Source: Thinopyrum elongatum (Eukaryota; Streptophyta; Magnoliopsida; Poales; Poaceae). Taken from it: a DNA stretch of 64,000 bases. The DNA is taken from positions 71,015,680 through 71,079,679 of the forward strand of contig CM022303.1 of assembly GCA_011799875.1 (NCBI GenBank). Reading direction: 5' to 3'. Below are positions 56,253 to 64,000 of the stretch, in pieces (the stretch's first letter is position 1; each line of letters opens with the position of its first letter). The notes beneath the pieces are model-generated. The model ran no database searches. It was not told the origin of the DNA and saw nothing but the letters and a program-made list of their open reading frames with translations. The translations under genes and the position numbers were made by a program.

Positions 56253-58180
56253 GGTAGTGCGCTCGTTTGACAGGCGCAGTGCTGTTATTCTGTTTCCCAC
56301 CCCCCACGCACCCACATCCCCTAAGATAGATAATGGGGGCAAGTCCATAGAAGGAAGATGTGTCAGTACAACTATGCCCCTTGGTGCGTTGCTGGTTTTC
56401 CCCCTAAAAAGATAGATAATGGGGGCAAGTCCATACAAGGAAGATGTGTCAGTACAACTATACCCCTCGGTGCGGTGCTGGTTTTTCCTCTAAAAAGATG
56501 GATAATGGGGGTAAGTCATGTTACGGACTCGCCTCTGCATGCGACGGCGCGGCACGCCGTGTTGTCGCCTGCTACGGCTCGTTCCTGGCTCGCCCTCACC
56601 GGGATGGGGGAGGGGGTCCCTCCCCCTTCCCCCAGCTCAGCCTCGCGCTAACGCGGCAGTGCGCTCGTTTGACAGGCGTAGTGCGGTTATTCTGTTTCCC
56701 ACCCCCCACGAACCCACACCCCCAAAGATAGATAATGGGGGCAAGTCCATACAAGGAACATGTGTCAGTACAACTATGCCCCTCGGTGCGGTGCTGGCTT
56801 TCCCCTAAAAAGATAGATAATAGGGGCAAATCCATACAAGGAAGATGTGTCAGTACAACTATGCCCTCGGTGCGGTGGTAGTTTTTCCCCTAAAAAGATA
56901 GATAAGGGGGGCAAGTCCATACAAGGAAGATGTGTCAGTACAACTATGCCCCTTGGTGTGGTGCTGGTTTTCCCCCTAAAAAGACAGACAACGGGGGCAA
57001 GTCCATACAAGGAAGATGTGTTAGTACAACTATGCTCCTCAGTGCGGTTCTGGTTTTTGAACTAAAAAGATACATAATGGGGGCAAGTCATGTTACGAAC
57101 TCGCCTCTGCATGCGACGCCACGGCACGCCGCGTTGTCGCCTACTATGGCTCGTTCCTGGCTCGGCCTCACCGGGCCCCCCTCCCCCCGGCTCGGCCTCG
57201 CGCTAACGCGGCAGAGCGCTCGTTTGGCAGGCGCAGTGCGGTTATTCTGTTTCCCACGCCCCACGAAACCACACCCCCTAAGATAGATAATGGGGGCAAG
57301 TCCATACAAGGAAGATGTGTCAGTACAACTATGCCCCTCGGTGCGGTGTTGGTTTTTCCTCTAAAAAGATAGATAATGGGGGCAAGTCCATACAAGGAAG
57401 ATGTGCAGTACAACTATGCCCCTCGGTGCCGTGCTGGTTTTTCCCCTAAAAAGACAGATAATGGGGGCAAGTCCATACAAGGAAGATTTGTCAGTACAAC
57501 TATGCCCCTCGGTGCGGTGCTGGTTTTTCCCCTAAAAAGATAGATAATGGGGGCAAGTCACGTTACGGACTCGCCTCTGCATGCGACGCCGCGGCACGCC
57601 GTGTTGCCGCCTGCTATGGCTCGTTCCTGGCTCGGCCTCACTGGGATGGGGGAGGGGGGGTCCCTCCCCCCTTCCCCCAATTCGGCCTCGCGCTAACGCG
57701 GCAGTGCGCTCATTTGACAGGAGCAGTGCGGTTATTCTGTTTCCCACCCCCCACGAACCCACACCCCCTAAGATAGATAATGGGGGCAAGTCCATACAAG
57801 GAACTTGTGTCTGTACAACAATGCCCCTCAGTGCGGTGCTGGCTTTCCCCTAAAAAGATAGATAATGGGGGCAATTCCATACAAGGAAGATGTGTCAGTA
57901 CAACTATGCCCCTTGGTGCGGTGCTGGTTTTTCCCCTAAAAAGATAGATAATGGGGGCAAGTCATGTTACGGACTCGCCTCCGCATGCGACGCCGCGGCA
58001 CGCCGCGTCGTCGATTGCTACGGCTCGTTCCTGGCTAGGCCTCGCCGGGATGGGGGAGGGGGGGTCCCGACCACCCTCCTCCCCGGCTCGGCATTGCGCT
58101 AACGTGGTAGTGCGCTCGTTTGACAGGCGCAGTGCTGTTATTCTGTTTCCCACCCCCCACGCACCCACATCCCCTAAGAT
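56253..58180 (+). repeat. Near-identical duplication of 52578-54300 (array)
   Basis: 56253-56460 repeats 54221-54428. 56461-58180 repeats 52578-54296 at an offset of about 3883 with only a few differences, including shared rare variants such as ACTATACCCCTCGG, TTTTTCCTCTAAAAAGATGG and AAGATTTGTC. Confidence 0.88.
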
Positions 58181-59375
58181 GATAATGGGGCAAGTCCATA
58201 GTCAGGAAAGAATGTTCGTAACAACACAACTCATGCCCTATTGTGCGTTGCTTGTTTTTCCCCCCTAAAAAGATAGATAATGGGGGGCAACGTCCCATCC
58301 AAGGAAGATTTGTCAAGTACACACTATGCCTCGATGCGGTGCTGTTTTTCCCCCTAAAAACATAGATTTATGGGGGCAAGTCCATACAGGTAAGATCTGT
58401 CAGTACACTATGCCCTCGGTGGCGTGCTGTTTTTTCCCCTAAAAAAGATAAATATGGTGGGCAAGTCATAAGTTACGAGGACTCTGCTCACGCCATCAGG
58501 CACGCCGGCAACGCCATATCCACCTGCCATACGGCTGCTTCCCTGGCTCGCCTCGCCGGATGGGGAGGGGGTTCCCGACTCCCCGGTGCGCGCCCCCGCT
58601 CGCGCTAAAACGAGGCACGTGCTTTCTTTACAGGCGCATTGCGATTCTTCATTTTCTATTTTTCCCACCCCCCACGCACTGACACCCCCTAATTATAGAT
58701 AATGGGGGCAAGTCCATACAACAAGATGTGTCAGTACAACTAATGCCCCTCGGGCGGTGCTAGTTTTTTTCCCCCTAAAAAGATAGATAATGGGGGCAAG
58801 TCCATGAATGGAAGATGTGTCATTACAACTATGCCTCGGTGCGGTTCTGGTGTTTTTCCCCTAAAAAGACAAGATAATGGGGGCAAGTCACAAGGAATAA
58901 TGTGTGAGTACACTATGCCCCTCGGTGCGGTGCGGTTTTTCCCCCCTAAAAAAGATAGATAATGGGGCCAGTCATGTATGACGGCTCGCCTCTTAATGCG
59001 CCCCGCAGCACTCCGCGTTGTCGTCCCTGCTACGGCTCGTTCCTGCTCGCTCGCCATGATGGGGAGGGGGGGTCCCGACCCCCCTCCCCCCCTTCTCACC
59101 TCGTCGCTAACCGCGACAGCGCGCTCGTTTGATGACAGGCGCAGTGCGGTTATTTTCTGTTTCCCCCACCCCCCACGAACCCACACCCCCTAAATAGATA
59201 ATGGTGGCAAGTCCATACAGGAAGATGTTTTCAGTACAACTAATAAATGCCCCTCGGTGCGGTGCTGGTTTTCCCCCCTAAAAAGATAGATATGGGGGGG
59301 CAAGTCCCTAATGAATATTTGTCAGTTACAACTATGCCCCTCGGTGCGGTGCTGGTTTTTCCCATAAAAAGATAG
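58181..59375 (+). repeat. Indel-rich array stretch
   Basis: Array units with very many single-base insertions and deletions, unlike the substitutions seen elsewhere. The order of rare variants follows 54300-54704 and then the minus-strand reading of 54705-56242. This looks like uncorrected sequence. Confidence 0.75.
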
Positions 59376-62300
59376 ATAATGGGTGCAAGTCATGTTACGG
59401 ACTCGCCTCTGCATGCGACGCCGCGGCATGCCGCGTTGTCGCTTGCTACGACTTGTTCCTGGCTTGGCCTCGACGGGACGGAGGAGGGGGGTCCCGACGC
59501 CGCTCCCCCACAGCTCGGCCTCGCGCGCGGCAGTGCGCTCGTTTGACAGGCGCAGTGCGATTATTCAGTTTCCCACCCCCCACGCACCCACACCCCCTAA
59601 GATAGATAATGGGGGCAAGTCCATACAAGGAAGATGTGTCAGTACAACTATGTCCCTCAGTGCAGTGCTGGTTTTTCTCCTAAAAAAATAGATAATTGGG
59701 GCAAGTCCATACAAGGAAGATGTGTCAGTACAACTATGCCCCTCGATGCAGTGCTGGTTTTCCCCCTAAAAAGATAGATAATGGGGGCAAGTCCATACAA
59801 GGAAGATGTGTGAGTAAAACTATGAGCCTCGGTGCGGTGCTGGTTTTCCCCCTAAAAAGATAGATAATGGGGGCAAGTCATGTTACGGACTCGCCTCCGC
59901 ATGCTACGCCGCGGCACGCCGCGTAATCGCCTGCTACGGCTCGTTCCTAGCTCGGCCTCGCCGGGATGGGGGAGGGGGGTCCCGAACCCCTCCCCCCCGG
60001 CTCGGCCTCGCGCTAACGCGGCAGTGCGCTCGTTTGACAGGCGCAGTGTAGTTATTCTGTTTCCCACCCCCCACGCACCCACACCCCCTAAGATAGATAA
60101 TGTGGGCAAGTCCATACAAGCAAGATGTGTCAGTACAACTATGCCCCTCGGTGCGGTGCTAGTTTTTCCCCTAAAAAGATAGATAATGGGGGCAAGTCCA
60201 TAGAAGGAAGTTGTGTCAGTACAACTATGCCCCTCGGTGCGTCGCAGGTTTTCCCCCTAAAAAGACAGATAATGGGGGCAAGTCCATACAAGGAAGATGT
60301 GTCAGTACAACTATGCCCCTCGGTGTGGTACTGGTTTTCCCCCTAAAAAGATAGATAATGGGGGCAAGTCATGTTACGGACTCGCCTCTGCATGCGACGC
60401 CGCGGCACGCCGTGTTGTCGCCTGCTACGGCTCGTTCCTGGCTCGGCCTCACCGGGATGGGGGAGGGGGGGTCCCTCACCCCTTCCCCTGGCTCGGCCTT
60501 GCGCTAACGCGAAAGTGCACTCTTTTGACAGGCGCAGTGCGGTTATTCTGTTTCCCACCCCCCACGAACCCACACCGCCTAAGATAGATAATGGGGGCAA
60601 GTCTATACAAGGAACATGTGTCAGTACAACTATGCCCCTCGGTGCGGTGCTGGCTTTTTCCCTAAAAAGATAGATAATGGGGGCAAGTCCATACAAGGAA
60701 GATGTGTCAGTACAACTATGCCCCTTGGTGCGGTGCTGGTTTTCCCCCTAAAAAGATAGATAATGGGGGCAAGTCATGTTACGGAATCGCCTCTGCATGC
60801 GACACCGCGGCACGCCGTCTTATCGCCTGCTATGGCTCATTCCTGGCTCGGCCTCACCGGCATGGGGGAGGGGGGGTCCCTCACCGCTTCCCCCGGCTCG
60901 GCCTCGCGCTAACGCGAAAGTGCACTCTTTTAACAGGTGCAGTGCGGTTATTCTGTTTCCCACCCCCCATGGGCCCACACCCCTAAGATAGATAATGGGG
61001 GCAAGTCCATACAAGGAACATGTGTCAGTACAACTATGCCGCTCGGTGCGGTGCTGGCTTTTCCCCTAAAAAGATAGATAATGGGGGCAAGTCCATACAA
61101 GGAAGATGTGTCAGTACAACTATGCCCCTTGGTGCGGTGCGGGTTTTCCCCCTAGAAAGATAGATAATGGGGGCAAGTCATGTTACGGACTCGCCTCCGC
61201 ATGCGACGCCGCGGCACGCTGCATCGTCAACTGCTACGGCTCGTTCCTGGCTCGGCCTCGCCGGGATGGGGGAGGGGGGGTCCCGACCACCCTCCCCCCG
61301 GCTCGGCATCGCGCTAACGCGGCAGTGCGCTCGTTTGACAGGCGCAGTGCGGTTATTCTGTTTCCCATCCCCACGCACCCACACCCCATAAGATAGATAA
61401 TGGGGGCAAGTCCATAGAAGGAATATGTGTCAGTACAACTATGCCCCTTGGTGCGGTGCTGGTTTTCCCCCTAAAAAGATAGATAATGGGGGCAAGTCCA
61501 TACAAAGAAGATGTGTCAGTACAACTATGCCCCTCGATGCGGTGCTGGTTTTTCCCCTAAAAAGATAGATAATGGGGGCAAGTCCATAGAAGGAAGATGT
61601 GTCAGTACATTATGCCCCTCGGTGCGGTGCTGGTTTTGCCCCCAAAAAGACAGATAATGGGGGCTAGTCCATACAAGGAATATGTGTCAGTACAACTATG
61701 CCCCTCGGTGCGGTGCTGGTCTTTCCCCTAAAAAGATAGATAATTGGGGCAAGTCATGTTACGGACTCGCCTCTGCATGCGACGCCGCGGCACGCCCCGT
61801 TGTCGCCTGCTACGGCTCGGGCTCACCGGGATGGGGGAGGGGGACACCCCTCCCCTCGGCTCGGCCTCGCGCTAACGCGGCAGTGCGCTCGTTTGACAGG
61901 CGCAGTGCGGTTATTCTGTTTCCCACCCCCCACGAACCCACACCCCCTAAGATAGATAATGGGGGCAAGTCCATACAAGGTAGATGTGTCAGTACAACTA
62001 TGCCCCTCGGTGCGGTGCTGGTTTTTCCCCTAAAAAGATAGATAATCGGGGCAAGTCCATACAAGGAATATGTGTCAGTACAACTATACCCCACGTTGCG
62101 GTGCAGGTTTTTCCCCTAAAAAGATAGATAATGGGGGCAAGTCTTGTTACAGCCTCGCCTCCGCGTGCGACGCCGCGGCACGCCGCGTCGTCGCCTGCTA
62201 CGGCTCGTTCCTGGCTCGGCCTCGACGGGACGGGGGAGGGGGGTCCCGACCCCCCTCCCCCATGGCTCAGCCAAGTGCTAACGCAGCAGTGCGCTCGTTT

Positions 62301-62425
62301 GATAGGCGCAGTGCGGTTGTTCTGTTTCCGCACCCCTACGCCACCCACACCCCCTAAAAAAGATTTTCTTCAGTCCATACACAAAACAATGTGTCAGTAC
62401 GACTATGCCACTCGGTGCCGGTCTA
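59376..62425 (+). repeat. Tandem array, last segment
   Basis: Clean A/B units again, with B units near 59380, 59870, 60360, 60765, 61165, 61745 and 62130. The last A unit decays and ends at CTCGGTGCCGGT near 62425. No terminal inverted repeat or element end is visible at the border. Confidence 0.9.
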
Positions 62426-64000
62426 TAATCTTACCCGGATGTTTCTAAAAAAACAAAAAAATGCCTGAAAAAAATGAGAACAAAGAGAAAGCGGCGGAGG
62501 GAAACACACTATAAAAAAGTTGTCAGTTCAAGAGAGGAGAAATTCAGTACTAAAAATAAAAATAAATGATACTTATACTATGCAAAAACAAAATCAAAAA
62601 AAAACTAGAGTAAAAAATGCTAAGAAACCAAAAATTGACCGCCCATGGGACAGGCCAGCTCAACGCAGGTGGTACTACGGACTCAAGCCAACAGTGAAAC
62701 CACAGGCGAATTCCATTGTAAAACCAAGACTGCGGGGCCACACGACCTGGGCCCACAGGTCATGACAGAGAGCGGGGTGCCGTGTATAAGCGCTCAGTTA
62801 GGTATTCGGAGGAGTTTGACCAGTTAAAAACTCAGCAGCCCTTATAAAACAAGTCGAGAGCCCCCTCGGTTAGCGAGTGGTGGGAATCTAAACGCATTAG
62901 CGCACGCGCACGCGGCACTGCACTGCACGTGACGACCTATTTGGGACGAAAACAATGGCTCTGGCGGATGGCCCAATACAAACAGTGGGCCCAATACAAA
63001 ATTCCTAACGATCACGCTCGAACCACATTAAAAAGGGACAAATGCAGATAATTTAAAAAAACCTATAAAAAATTCAATTAAAAAAAAAGAATGTAGAGAA
63101 GTTCAAAAACAACATATTTGTTGTAAAAAATAAAAAATAAACAAAAAACTACATTTTTTGAAAGATAACTATATAAAAGGATACTTAACGTTAGAAGATT
63201 GTAATAAAATTCAAAAAAAAATTTTTAAAAAGTTCAACTACTAAAATTCAAACGGTTCAGTAAAACTAGTAGTGTGCAGCAAGATTAAATTCTTTTTATT
63301 TAAAAAATACTAGAAACTATCAATACTCAACTAAAAAAAATAAATTGTGCTCTAAATTCTGTCAATAGTAAGAAAAAAAATGCTCTACAACAAACGAATG
63401 CAGTTGGCCATTGACATCCAAAATAGTTCACGTTACTATCATTAACAGCATGCAAGTTCAACAAAACACAACCCAAGGGGTCCTACATCCCTCATCAGCG
63501 TATATTTGCGTGGCGAGATGTACATGAAAATATCCATGTAAAAACAAAGGATGCACATCAGTTCAACTATAATTATTCCAATTACAATATATAAAATATA
63601 AAAAATAAAACAGTTTGCTTGAGCCAAAATAGGAAGACATTACATTTTAAAAAAAATAGCGCATCAATAACATACGAACAAATTGTTTCCAAACAATGCT
63701 GGTAATTAACATAGAATTCAACCATTCACCATTGCCACTGTTTAACAAAAAATACGCAACATAATCAAACGCACACAAATCTCAACAACCAGCGTCATTG
63801 CCACATTTAAAACCTATAGCACATAAATTCTTAACGTCAGAGAGTCATCTTCCCTGGAGAACACAACCATAACCACATCTACACCCAATTCCAGACTCTG
63901 CCCACAAACTCCTTCCACCCAGTAGTTAGGTTTGATTGCAACCATCAAAGTAGATGTGGTAGGCAAATTCCATCCAACTGATACCCGTTTTTTTTTCTTG
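62426..64000. other. AT-rich unique-looking sequence, no gene seen
   Basis: 62430-62640 and 63040-63720 are A-rich. 62640-63000 is GC-richer and carries promoter-like words: CCTTATAAAACA near 62840, a GCACGTGAC G-box-like motif near 62926, and two GGCCCAATACAAA-type motifs near 62970-63000. No open frame above 82 codons and no domain is found. It could be the flank of a gene or a diverged element beyond the window. Confidence 0.45.

Noticed and set aside
18887..62425. CRISPR-like array of regular repeats
   Set aside because: The units are tandem without unique spacers, and the context is a plant retrotransposon nest.
62520..62765. 81-codon Lys/Asn-rich frame after the array
   Set aside because: Low-complexity translation of A-rich DNA with no homologous motif and no gene structure around it.
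1..64000. tRNA, rRNA or snRNA genes
   Set aside because: I looked for cloverleaf-type A/B box sequences and conserved rRNA words and found none that hold up. The tRNA-like matches are retrotransposon primer binding sites.

Overview
The window reads as gene-free, nested-retrotransposon DNA from a large grass genome, most likely a Triticeae cereal (wheat, goatgrass or barley type). The basis is the dense nesting of SIRE/Maximus-lineage Copia and Tat-lineage Gypsy LTR elements, the plant-type primer binding sites and the absence of any recognisable host gene. Species and element family names cannot be fixed from the sequence alone. I use local names: Copia-1, Copia-2, Tat-A, Tat-B, Tat-C.

Layout. 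1-11312 is Copia-1 on the minus strand. Its 5' LTR lies at 9810-11312, followed leftward by gag, a coiled-coil region, protease-integrase-RT-RNase H, and a long extra 3' ORF with its own promoter-like region. Its 3' LTR is outside the window. Copia-1 is inserted in the leader of Tat-C (minus strand), of which the PBS and part of an LTR remain (11313-about 14.4 kb). A GC-rich non-coding block follows (14.64-15.95 kb). 16139-18886 is Copia-2 (plus strand): a complete LTR, PBS and an open gag, cut off at 18886 where a tandem array begins.

The array (18887-20590, 31854-37024, 50602-about 62425) has an 86-bp unit (A) and a 205-235-bp CpG-rich unit (B) with a G/C palindrome, arranged in a higher-order pattern. 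Two Tat elements split it. Tat-A (20591-31569, plus) has a 5' LTR, a broken gag-pol and a convergent, intron-containing antisense gene, but its 3' end is replaced by a stray RNase H fragment (31570-31853). Tat-B (37025-50601, minus) keeps both LTRs, a nearly continuous gag-pol and a full-length antisense multi-exon gene with a TATA box (37848-42172). From 62426 to the end is AT-rich DNA with promoter-like motifs but no gene.

How it fits together. In both Tat elements the LTR promoter drives gag-pol, while a second transcription unit on the other strand (additional ORF, aORF) runs towards pol and stops 0.9-1.3 kb short of it. Copia-1 carries a same-strand extra ORF in the env-like position. 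Nearly all breaks in these ORFs are TAG or TGA codons that fit C-to-T decay. Part of the array, 54705-59375 around a 10-N gap, carries an inverted error-rich copy, a near-identical duplication and an indel-rich stretch that all map to the same array positions. I read that interval as an assembly artefact.
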